DNA of 10,221 nt from Spirochaetaceae bacterium (GTDB lineage: Bacteria > Spirochaetota > Spirochaetia > Treponematales > Breznakiellaceae), in NCBI GenBank assembly GCA_031288215.1, contig JAITRV010000047.1, positions 1 through 10,221 of the forward strand, in the 5' to 3' direction. The notes under the pieces are model-generated. The model had not been told where the DNA came from, did no database searches, and was given only the letters and a program-made list of their open reading frames with translations. Within the stretch, counting starts at the first letter, position 1, and each line of letters opens with the position of its first letter. Positions 1 to 6,894 of this stretch are shown here, in pieces. The position numbers and the translations under genes are program-made.

Positions 1-33
1 CCGGACCTGCGGCTGTTGACCAATGTTCCCGAT

Positions 34-39
34 AAGGAA
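34..39 (+). promoter_or_regulatory. Ribosome binding site deciding the ROK gene start
   Basis: AAGGAA lies 9 bases before ATG 49. A second AGGAAA at 41-46 is only 2 bases from that ATG. The purine-rich stretch favours ATG 49 over the in-frame TTG at 16, which has no comparable site in the few bases visible upstream. Confidence 0.6.
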
Positions 40-48
40 AAGGAAACG

Positions 49-1215
49 ATGGATTTTAAGACCTCAAAAATGTCAGAGCTGGATATTTTCCGCCTTGTGT
101 ATGACCGCAATACAATTTCGCGTTCCAACTTGGGAGAGTTGGCAGAAAGCATATCGCCATCCACCCTTTACCGCCTGCTTGACCAGCTCGTGCAGAAGAA
201 CTACCTGCTTGAAGAATACGATACCGCCGCCTCAAACGGCCGTCCGCCGAAACTATACCGGGTGAATCCCAGGGCAGCCAAAGCGATTGGCGTTTTTATC
301 ACGTGGGACAGTTTCGGAATCTCGGTCATTGATATGGGCGGCGAAATATACGAGAAGAAAATTTTCCCCAAGGAACTGCTGTCCGTTCCCCGTGATACCA
401 TTCACGCCCTTACAACCGAAATAAAACGCCTGCAGAGTGCTTTTTCGGAAATTACAGGTATAGGGGTAGCCACCTTTGGGCCGATTATCAAAGACAAGGG
501 AATTTTAAGCCATGGTCATCACAAACCGTCTGAGCTCTGGGATTATGTGCCGGTAAAGGATCTGCTTAACGCACAGACCGGACTTCCGGTAAGCGTAGAC
601 AACCTGGTAAGCGCTCTACTGCTCCATGAATTGGGAACAGAGCCGGGTCTCAGGCAAAAACGTGTTGCTTATTTTATGATTGACCTGGGGATAGGATCGG
701 CCTTTTTTGCTCCTGGAATAACCAGGCCCAATATTGATACTACCGGACAGCTTGCCCATATGACTATCGATATAAACGGCGATGTTTGTGTATGCCGGCG
801 AAAGGGATGTCTTGAGACTTTTGTATCCGCGGAATCAATTGTAAAAAAACTTGTTAAAAATAGAATTGTCCCCGAAGCTTCCCGGGACCGCAATCCCTAT
901 TCCCTGCTTGGGGAAGCGGCGGCAAAGAACCGCCGGGGCTTAAAGAATGTGCTTGAGGAAATTGCCATTGCCCTGGCAACCGCTATCCTTAACTACACGA
1001 CGATGATGCTGCCTGACTGCGTGTTTATAGGCGGCAGGACTATGCACGTATTCCCTTTGCTATTTTCACGGGTGGAAGAAATAATCCACGAAAACACCAA
1101 AGACGCCGACTTCCACAAATTCTTCGAAATCAACAAGGCGGTTTACAGTGAAGACAGTTTTCTCCAGGGGGCCGCGAATATAATGTTCAGACACAGCTAC
1201 AATCTATTCACATAA
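49..1215 (+). CDS. ROK-family (NagC/XylR-type) transcriptional regulator
   Basis: Predicted cytoplasmic sugar-responsive DNA-binding regulator of 388 residues, the usual length for ROK repressors. An N-terminal winged helix-turn-helix spans about residues 9-56, followed by a wing-like GRPPKLYRVNP segment (64-74). The rest is a ROK sugar-binding fold: DLGIG at 212-216, and a zinc-type site made of His237 and the CVCRRKGC cysteines 247, 249 and 254, then LE. The kinase features are degenerate. The usual N-terminal DxGGT phosphate loop reads ITWDSF, and the catalytic Asp of the NDAN motif is Leu186 (VDNLVS), so a regulator is far more likely than a sugar kinase. ATG at 49 is chosen because AAGGAA at 34-39 gives a 9-base spacing; a TTG at 16 is in frame and the frame is open to the window edge, so a longer N-terminus is not excluded. 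The sulfatase follows 12 bases downstream and is the likely regulated partner. The effector is unknown. Confidence 0.9.
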   Translation: MDFKTSKMSELDIFRLVYDRNTISRSNLGELAESISPSTLYRLLDQLVQKNYLLEEYDTAASNGRPPKLYRVNPRAAKAIGVFITWDSFGISVIDMGGEIYEKKIFPKELLSVPRDTIHALTTEIKRLQSAFSEITGIGVATFGPIIKDKGILSHGHHKPSELWDYVPVKDLLNAQTGLPVSVDNLVSALLLHELGTEPGLRQKRVAYFMIDLGIGSAFFAPGITRPNIDTTGQLAHMTIDINGDVCVCRRKGCLETFVSAESIVKKLVKNRIVPEASRDRNPYSLLGEAAAKNRRGLKNVLEEIAIALATAILNYTTMMLPDCVFIGGRTMHVFPLLFSRVEEIIHENTKDADFHKFFEINKAVYSEDSFLQGAANIMFRHSYNLFT

Positions 1216-1227
1216 AAGGTTTTTACA

Positions 1228-2766
1228 ATGAATAAGAATATTTTATTGATCATGACTGATCAGCAGAGAAGTGATTATACCGGCTACATCGCGGACGGCA
1301 AGGCCTCAATGCCCAACCTGGATGCCCTTGCCCGTACATCGGCGTATTTTACCTGCTGCCAAACGACCAATCCTATTTGTATGCCTGCCCGGTCTTCGCT
1401 CATAACCGGAAGATACCCCCGGCAGATCGGGGCTCTTACCATGTCGGGCGACTTGTTCCCCCAGATTCCGACTTTTATGCATGGATTGCAAAAGGCGGGA
1501 TATACAACTTACGGTATCGGCAAGTTTCATTATTTACAAACCGCGCCATGGTCCGTGCCCCGGGGACAAGGCCTTAATTATGTAAAGATGGCAGCGGCAT
1601 CCTGTGATTCAAAGCAGTACGGTTACGATGAAATATGGGAAGCCGCGGGCAAGCAGCTCATGCTAAAAAATTACTGTTATTATGCGGATTGCCTTCATGA
1701 AAAAGGCCTGCTTGAAAAGGCGCGGGATTTCTGGCAGCAATCAGGCGGACCAAACGGAGATACGGCGGACCATAACTATGACCAGGTCAGGTCATGGCCC
1801 TTTGACGAAGCGGATTATCCTGATGTGATGATAGGGTTAAAGGCCCGGGAAAAAATAAAGACCCATGATAGGAAAAAGCCGTTTTTTATGTTCCTGTCAT
1901 TTTGCGGTCCCCACAAGCCCTATGACGCGCCGCGGCGTTACCTTGATATGGTTGAATATGAGGAAAAGGATGACTTTATTTTGGAAGCAAACAAAACCCT
2001 CAGCACTGAAGAAAAGGATATTATTTACCGGCAAAGACATTCCGCAAAAGCAATGCTCAGGCTGATAGACGATCAGATTGGTATGACGCTGGATGAATTG
2101 AAAAAACAAAATATGTTTGAAGATTCTCTGATTATATTTACCTCGGATCATGGCGACATGCTGGGCGATCATTATATGATCCAGAAAGGCGTCCCCTGGC
2201 GGCAGTCTGTTAACGTTCCCCTGGTGATAAAAATGCCGGGGATGGAACCTTCCGGCGCACACAACGCTCCTGTGGAACTCTCCGATATAGCCGCCACAAT
2301 ACTGGATTATGCCGGCCTGAAACCGGATGCCGCCCTTTCGAGACCCTGGCCGGCGTACAACGATCGCATCCCCTCACGGTCGCTGCTCCCCATCGTGCGG
2401 GGAACAAGCGATAAAATACGCGACTTTGCCTTTAGCGAGAGCGATTTTACCGAAGAGCGAAAACCGGGTGCGGTCTACAAAGAGGTACTCGAAAAACGGG
2501 GCGGCGGCGGCCGGCGCACCAACGCATGGCAGGCGGTGACCACAGACAAAAGCAAGTACATCAAATATACCGAATACGAAAGGCCCGGAGACGTGTACGA
2601 AGAATTTTACGACCTCGTCAATGATAGGAACGAAACAATCAATCAAATAAAAAATCCGGCCTACAGGAGGAAAATCCGGGAAGCCCGGAACAGACTGCGG
2701 TACATCCTGGACCGGTATCCGCCGTGCCAGATGACGTGGGCTGACGGGTGGATGGGTCAAGCTTAA
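1228..2766 (+). CDS. Cysteine-type sulfatase (sulfatase-like hydrolase)
   Basis: Predicted type I sulfatase of 512 residues that hydrolyses sulfate esters in a metal-dependent way. The formylglycine signature CMPARSSLITG starts at Cys51, the residue oxidised to formylglycine after translation. Other active-site pieces are visible: metal ligands Asp11/Gln12 in MTDQQ (many sulfatases have Asp-Asp here), GKFH at 98-101 (Lys99, His101), GPHKP at 227-231 (His229), SDHGD at 306-310 (Asp307, His308) and Lys320. There is no signal peptide, so a cytoplasmic enzyme acting on imported small sulfated substrates is inferred. The start is clear: AAAAGG at 1214-1219 overlaps the stop of the ROK gene, with 8 bases to the ATG. 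No maturase (FGE or anSME) is encoded in the window. The substrate cannot be named; choline sulfate, sulfated sugars and phosphonate monoesters are all handled by relatives. Its TAA (2764-2766) overlaps the opposing ATPase gene. Confidence 0.92.
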   Translation: MNKNILLIMTDQQRSDYTGYIADGKASMPNLDALARTSAYFTCCQTTNPICMPARSSLITGRYPRQIGALTMSGDLFPQIPTFMHGLQKAGYTTYGIGKFHYLQTAPWSVPRGQGLNYVKMAAASCDSKQYGYDEIWEAAGKQLMLKNYCYYADCLHEKGLLEKARDFWQQSGGPNGDTADHNYDQVRSWPFDEADYPDVMIGLKAREKIKTHDRKKPFFMFLSFCGPHKPYDAPRRYLDMVEYEEKDDFILEANKTLSTEEKDIIYRQRHSAKAMLRLIDDQIGMTLDELKKQNMFEDSLIIFTSDHGDMLGDHYMIQKGVPWRQSVNVPLVIKMPGMEPSGAHNAPVELSDIAATILDYAGLKPDAALSRPWPAYNDRIPSRSLLPIVRGTSDKIRDFAFSESDFTEERKPGAVYKEVLEKRGGGGRRTNAWQAVTTDKSKYIKYTEYERPGDVYEEFYDLVNDRNETINQIKNPAYRRKIREARNRLRYILDRYPPCQMTWADGWMGQA

Positions 2767-4214
2767 CGGGGCCCCGGCCCCTCCCAGGGGAAGCCCTCGC
2801 CGCCTTCAACCCAGTCCGCGTACTGCACCGCGGTCCGGGGGGAGCGGCCGTTGAACCAGCGTTCCCAGCGGAGGGCGTTCTCCCGGTAGGCCGCTCGGGC
2901 CGCTTCGCCGGCGGCGGTGAGGAGCCCCCGCTTTTCGGCGATGAAGCAGGCGATCTCCAGGTACTCCTCCTGGCTGGGGGCGGCAAAGACCACCGTGAGG
3001 CCGAAGCGGTCCGCCAGGGAGAATTGCTCCTGCATGGTATCGAAGGCCCGGACATCCCCGGTATCGGCGGCCGCCGCGGCCTGGGCGGTGGTGGGCCGGT
3101 CGGCGAAACGCTCCTTGACCAGGTGGCGGCGGTTGCTGGTGGCGTAGACCACCACGTTGGGGGGCTTCGCCTCCACCCCCCCTTCCAGGAGGGCCTTGAG
3201 GGTGGTATAGGAATCACCGGTGCTTTCAAAGGAGAGGTCGTCGATAAAGACCACAAATTTCAGGGCCCTATCCCCCAGGGTTTCCAGAATCCGGGGAAGC
3301 CGGGGGAGCGACGATTTGTGGAGTTCCACCACCTTGAGCCCCTGGGGGGCGTATTCGTTGCACACCGCCTTGACCGTGGCGGACTTCCCCGTCCCCCGGT
3401 CCCCGTAGAGGAGGAGGTTATTGGCGGCCTTCCCCCGGAGGAAGCGGAGGGTGTTGGCGACGACAAGGGCGCGCTGGTCCTCATACCCCCCAAGGGAGGA
3501 GAGGGCCACCGGGTCCGGGCGGCGCACCGGGATGAGGCGGCCTTCACCGTCCCCGTAAAAGCAATGGTACTGCCCGAGGATGCCCGCCCCCTGCCGCCGG
3601 ATATACGCCTCCAGGGGCGGGAGGGCCTCGGCCCAGTCGGGGCCCCGGGGAAAGACGGCGGCGGGGGCTTCGGCCCCTTCCTCCTGCCACAGGGCCCGGG
3701 AAAAGGCTTCGCAGAGGCTTGCCGCCTCGGTGAAGCCGCCGGGGCCCGCCTCCGGTGAGCCGCCTGCCTCGGCGAGGAGGGCGGCAATCCGGAAGCCCAG
3801 TTCCGGGAGGTCCAGGGCGGCGAGCCTCCCCAGCCGGGCGAGGTCCCCCCGGGCGGCGGCCCGGAGCAGGGGCGTCACGGCGGCGGCCTCGGCGGCCCGG
3901 GTGAAGGTGTTCTCGTCGGTGAGGGCGAGCCGGGCCAGGGCCCCCGCAAGCCCCCCGGCGGGGCAATGGAGGAGCAAAGCTTCGGTCAGGGCGGTCCAAT
4001 GCCGGAGGATGTCCAGGGCATCCTGGGCGGGCGTGCCCCGGATGGGCAGCGCGCTCCCCCCAGGGCCCTCCGGGGGCGCCTGAAACCGGAGGAGGGCCCG
4101 GGCCAGGTCCTCCAGGGCCCGGAGGAGGGGATGATCTTTCAACGCGGAGAACAGGGAAAGCCCCGCGATATCCGAGAGGATCCGGTAGAGGCTTTCCCGT
4201 TTCACGTCGATCAT
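2763..4214 (-). CDS. DUF815-type AAA+ ATPase, last gene of the rnf operon
   Basis: Predicted cytoplasmic ATP-binding protein of 483 residues resembling the DUF815 AAA+ family, whose biochemical role is not established. Residues 1 to about 205 form an Ala/Leu/Gly-rich helical region with no recognised motif. The AAA+ core follows: Walker A GDRGTGKS (271-278), Walker B FVVFIDD (320-326), a sensor-1-like Asn361 in ATSNRRH and a sensor-2-like Arg460 in SPRTAVQYADW. There is no membrane segment. The ATG (4212-4214) overlaps the rnfB stop in an ATGA, with GGAAAGGG just upstream inside rnfB, so translation is probably coupled to RnfB. The gene is extremely G+C rich: 53 of 60 bases at 3841-3900 by hand count. 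Its TAA shares the TTAA at 2763-2766 with the convergent sulfatase gene. Position suggests a role in Rnf assembly, repair or regulation, but that is inference; chance co-transcription is the alternative. Confidence 0.88.
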   Translation of the reverse strand: MIDVKRESLYRILSDIAGLSLFSALKDHPLLRALEDLARALLRFQAPPEGPGGSALPIRGTPAQDALDILRHWTALTEALLLHCPAGGLAGALARLALTDENTFTRAAEAAAVTPLLRAAARGDLARLGRLAALDLPELGFRIAALLAEAGGSPEAGPGGFTEAASLCEAFSRALWQEEGAEAPAAVFPRGPDWAEALPPLEAYIRRQGAGILGQYHCFYGDGEGRLIPVRRPDPVALSSLGGYEDQRALVVANTLRFLRGKAANNLLLYGDRGTGKSATVKAVCNEYAPQGLKVVELHKSSLPRLPRILETLGDRALKFVVFIDDLSFESTGDSYTTLKALLEGGVEAKPPNVVVYATSNRRHLVKERFADRPTTAQAAAAADTGDVRAFDTMQEQFSLADRFGLTVVFAAPSQEEYLEIACFIAEKRGLLTAAGEAARAAYRENALRWERWFNGRSPRTAVQYADWVEGGEGFPWEGPGPR

Positions 4215-5062
4215 ACCGCCCTTTCCGCCGGGACTGCCTCAGCGGCGGGGGCAAAGACCCCGGTTTGGATGAGGGCGAGGACCTTGGCGGGGCACTTGGA
4301 CACGCAGGTCCCGCAGGAACTGCACTTGGCGTAATCCACCACGGGGACTCCCCGGTCCATGGTGATACACTGCTCGGGGCAGTTTTTCACGCAGACTTCG
4401 CATTTGATACACCCGGCTTTGCAGTTTTTCTTGACCATGGCCCGCAGGGGGTTCCGGTTGGAACAGAGGACCAGGGCCCCCTGCTGATCCTTGGGGATCA
4501 CCCGGAGCAGGCCCTGGGGACATTCGGCGACGCAGACCTTACAGCCGGTACACTTCCCGTAGTCCACCCGGGGAAGGCCGTCCTCCCCCATGGAGAGGGC
4601 GCCGAACCGGCAGACCCTGAGGCAGTCCCCGAAGCCCAGGCAGCCCCAGACGCAGCGTTTGGTGCCGCCGGTGGAGAGCTTGGCCCCGCGGCAGGTCGCC
4701 ATACCCCGGTAATCCCCCTTCTGGGGGGCGTGTTCCCGGGACCCCCGGCAGGCCAGGACCGAGACCACCGGGGAGACCGCGCCGGCGCTTACCCCCAGGA
4801 GGGCGGCGACTTTTTCCGCCACGGCCTTGCCCCCCACGGTACAGCGGTTGGGTTCCGCCCGGCCCGAGGCCGCCGCGTCGGCATAGCCGTCGCAGCCGGG
4901 GAAGCCGCAGGCCCCGCAGTTGGCCCCGGGCAGGACCTCCCGAACCAACCCCTTGAGGGGGTCCTCTTCAACCTTGAAAAATTCCCGAAAAAAGCCCAGG
5001 GCCAGCCCCAGGGCAAAGGCCAAAACCGCCGCAAAGATGGCGGTGACGAGTATGATATTCAT
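4211..5062 (-). CDS. rnfB: Rnf complex subunit RnfB, multi-cluster ferredoxin-like subunit
   Basis: Fe-S subunit of the Rnf ferredoxin:NAD+ oxidoreductase, regarded as the entry point for electrons from reduced ferredoxin on the cytoplasmic face. It has 283 residues, longer than the roughly 190 of proteobacterial RnfB and typical of the clostridial/spirochaetal form. One N-terminal membrane helix covers about 3-24. A 4Fe-4S domain uses Cys49, 52, 57 and 74 (NCGACGFPGC plus a later Cys). Then come ferredoxin-type motifs at Cys137/141/147/151, Cys171/174/177/181, Cys218/221/224/228 and Cys247/250/253/257, giving at least five cluster motifs. Extra cysteines sit at 105, 124, 200 and 214. The ATG lies 9 bases after the rnfA stop; TAGGGGG merges that stop with a G-rich ribosome site. 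Its TGA overlaps the ATG of the ATPase gene. An open + strand frame over the same bases is a shadow of its G+C-rich codons. Confidence 0.96.
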   Translation of the reverse strand: MNIILVTAIFAAVLAFALGLALGFFREFFKVEEDPLKGLVREVLPGANCGACGFPGCDGYADAAASGRAEPNRCTVGGKAVAEKVAALLGVSAGAVSPVVSVLACRGSREHAPQKGDYRGMATCRGAKLSTGGTKRCVWGCLGFGDCLRVCRFGALSMGEDGLPRVDYGKCTGCKVCVAECPQGLLRVIPKDQQGALVLCSNRNPLRAMVKKNCKAGCIKCEVCVKNCPEQCITMDRGVPVVDYAKCSSCGTCVSKCPAKVLALIQTGVFAPAAEAVPAERAV

Positions 5063-5071
5063 AACGGCCCC

Positions 5072-5647
5072 CTATTTAACCAGTCCGGAGAATCCCATGA
5101 AGGCCATGGAAAGAAGTGCGGCGGAGACGAACAGCACCGGGGTCCCCTTCAGGAAGGCCGGGATGGGGCTGGTCTTGATCCGCCGCCGGACTCCCGCCAG
5201 GAGGAGGAGGGACAGCATGAAGCCCAGGGCGACCCCCACGGCATAGACCACCGACTCAATGAAGTTGAAGCCCTTGTCGATGTTGTCGAAGGTCACCGCG
5301 AGGATGGCGCAGTTGGTGGTGATCAGGGCCAGGTAGATCCCCATGGCCCCGTAGAGGGCCGGGGCGGTCTTTTTCAGGTAGAATTCCACCAACTGGACCA
5401 GGGCGGCGATGATCAGGATGAAGGCCAGGATCCGCAGGAATTCCAGCCCCCGGGGGATGAAGATGAAGTGGTACAGGGGCCAGGTTACGCAGGTGGCGAG
5501 CACCGTCACAAAGGTAACCGCCAGGCCCATGCCGATGGACTTATCCTCGTCGGTACTCATCCCGATGAAGGGACAGAGGGCCAGGAAGCGCATGAGGATC
5601 ACGTTGTCAATTAAAAAGGCGGATATAAAGATCTTAAACAAGCTCAT
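5072..5647 (-). CDS. rnfA: Rnf complex membrane subunit RnfA
   Basis: Integral membrane subunit of Rnf (NqrE homologue), 191 residues, normal for the family, with about six membrane helices. The two cysteines expected to hold the intramembrane iron-sulfur centre shared with RnfE are present: Cys25 in ALCPFIG and Cys113 in TTNCAIL. That centre is thought to carry electrons across the membrane between the cytoplasmic and outer-face flavins. The ATG (5645-5647) overlaps the rnfE stop as ATGA, and GGGAGG at 5655-5660 lies 7 bases upstream, a strong ribosome site. RnfA and RnfE are inverted-topology partners, so the overlap couples translation of two proteins needed in equal amounts. The charged loop STDEDKS at 31-37 and IRGLEF-like loop residues after helix 2 are ordinary family features. 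Whether the complex moves Na+ or H+ cannot be told from this subunit. Confidence 0.97.
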   Translation of the reverse strand: MSLFKIFISAFLIDNVILMRFLALCPFIGMSTDEDKSIGMGLAVTFVTVLATCVTWPLYHFIFIPRGLEFLRILAFILIIAALVQLVEFYLKKTAPALYGAMGIYLALITTNCAILAVTFDNIDKGFNFIESVVYAVGVALGFMLSLLLLAGVRRRIKTSPIPAFLKGTPVLFVSAALLSMAFMGFSGLVK

Positions 5648-6252
5648 GATTGTTCCTCCCGGGAGCGGGATTTAATGAAGAGATTCAGGGCGATGAACAG
5701 GGAAAAGATGAAGAACCCTCCCGGAGGCAGGGTGAAGAACAGGATGGGCTGGTACGTCTCCGGCAGGATCTGCCGACTGAAAAGGGTGCCGTTTCCCAGG
5801 AGTTCCCGGATGACGGAGATCCCCATCAGGACCCAGGTATAGCCCAGGCCCATGCCCAGGGCGTCGGGGATCACGTTCACCAGGGGCTGTTTGGAGGAGT
5901 AGGACTCCACCCGGCCCATGATGATGCAGTTCACCACGATCAGGGGGATGAAGACCCCCATGGCCTTGGAGAGATCCGGGAAAAAGGCTTTGAGGACGTA
6001 GTCGATCACCGTGGTAAAGGCGGCGATGACGATGATGAACACGGGGATCCGGATCGAATCGGGGATGAGTTTGCGGAAGCCGCTGATCACCATCTCCGAC
6101 ATGAGGAGCACGAAGGTCATGGAAAGGCCCATGCCGATGCCGTTGGCCACGTTGGTGGTGACCGCCAGGGACGAGCAGAGGCCTATCATCAACACGAGCA
6201 GGGGATTTTCCTTCATAAGCCCATTGATAAATATCTTAAACAACTGGTTCAT
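5644..6252 (-). CDS. rnfE: Rnf complex membrane subunit RnfE
   Basis: Integral membrane subunit of Rnf (NqrD homologue), 202 residues, with about six membrane helices. Cys26 (IGLCSSLAV) and Cys109 (VVNCIIMGR) match the positions that pair with RnfA Cys25 and Cys113 to bind the shared membrane iron-sulfur centre. Other family segments seen are NGIGMGL at 37-43, GVFIPLIVVNC at 99-109 and GMGLGYTW at 133-140. The start is supported by GGGAGG at 6260-6265, 7 bases from the ATG; this site is fused to the rnfG stop as TAGGGAGG. The 3' end overlaps rnfA by four bases. The last residues (KSRSREEQS) form a charged cytoplasmic tail. A long + strand frame covers almost exactly the same bases but is rich in Gly, Asp and His and has no recognisable family, so it is treated as a shadow. 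Confidence 0.97.
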   Translation of the reverse strand: MNQLFKIFINGLMKENPLLVLMIGLCSSLAVTTNVANGIGMGLSMTFVLLMSEMVISGFRKLIPDSIRIPVFIIVIAAFTTVIDYVLKAFFPDLSKAMGVFIPLIVVNCIIMGRVESYSSKQPLVNVIPDALGMGLGYTWVLMGISVIRELLGNGTLFSRQILPETYQPILFFTLPPGGFFIFSLFIALNLFIKSRSREEQS

Positions 6253-6264
6253 ACATAAGCCTCC

Positions 6265-6894
6265 CTATTTTGATACCATGCTGAGGGCCGGCCCGGTATA
6301 GCCGGCCTGGGGGTTGGCGGCGAGCCATGCCGCGGCGGCGGCGGACGACGCCTTAACCACGTCGGTCACGGCCCGGCTGGTGATGGTGGAGGCGGTGATC
6401 GCCGCCACGTCGCCCTTCACCTGGAAGGGATCGCCCACGGATTTTCCCGTGAACTGGCCGTAGAAGGTGATCCCCCGGGCGCGGTCCACGAAGTAGCTGG
6501 AGGATGAGGCGTTGGCCCCGAGGCCCGGGGTATCCGAGGTTTCCAGGATCTTGACGCCGCTGATCGTGCCGTCGCTGCCCACCCCGGAGAGGATGACCAC
6601 CGGCCCGCCGTAGCTGGCCCCGGAGGCCCGGATCGCCACGCCGATCACGGCGGCTCCCCGCTTCACCTCGTACTGGAGTTCAAATGCCACCTGGGGATCC
6701 GGGCTCTCCAGTTCCCCGGTGATGTCCCGGAAGCCGTCCCCTTCGGGGAAAAGGTCCTTGAGGGCGGCCTCCAGATCGGCCTGCTGCCGCTGGGCGATGA
6801 TCTTTGCCGTGGCGGAATAAACGAAGGCCAAGCCGACGCAGGCCACGGTGGCATAAAGGGTAAGGACAACGCCTAATTTCAGGATGCTCTTCAT
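6265..6894 (-). CDS. rnfG: Rnf complex FMN-binding subunit RnfG
   Basis: RnfG (NqrC homologue) has one N-terminal membrane helix (about 7-27) and an extracytoplasmic FMN-binding domain, and carries an FMN covalently attached to a Thr by ApbE/Ftp-type transferases. It has 209 residues from the chosen start. The FMN-domain segments are visible: GVAIRASGASYGGPVVILSG around 85-104, and TPGLGA at 122-127. The flavinylation site aligns at Thr170, but the surrounding motif reads AAITAST rather than the usual DxxSGAT: the Asp and the Gly are both replaced. An ATG further upstream would give 45 extra residues lying inside rnfD with no resemblance to the family; the start at 6894 has AAGGGGG at 6902-6908 and puts the membrane helix at the N-terminus. 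The start overlaps the rnfD stop as ATGA. No apbE lies in the window. Confidence 0.94.
   Translation of the reverse strand: MKSILKLGVVLTLYATVACVGLAFVYSATAKIIAQRQQADLEAALKDLFPEGDGFRDITGELESPDPQVAFELQYEVKRGAAVIGVAIRASGASYGGPVVILSGVGSDGTISGVKILETSDTPGLGANASSSSYFVDRARGITFYGQFTGKSVGDPFQVKGDVAAITASTITSRAVTDVVKASSAAAAAWLAANPQAGYTGPALSMVSK

Noticed and set aside
2763..2800. GGGGCC-type inverted repeat at the end of the ATPase gene as a terminator
   Set aside because: The repeat is within coding sequence, has a minimal loop and is not followed by a T-run on either strand.
2748..3758. 336-codon open frame on the + strand opposite the ATPase gene
   Set aside because: It starts inside the sulfatase gene, is dominated by Gly, Pro, Arg and Asp, and shows no family motif. 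The minus-strand frame has intact Walker motifs. High G+C makes antisense stops rare.
4265..5614. 449-codon open frame on the + strand opposite rnfB and rnfA
   Set aside because: Its product is Gly/His/Asp/Gln-rich without recognisable domains and mirrors two well-recognised minus-strand genes.
5650..6258. 202-codon open frame on the + strand almost exactly opposite rnfE
   Set aside because: The equal length is a result of antisense codon phase. The product is extremely hydrophilic and low complexity, while RnfE is clearly recognised.
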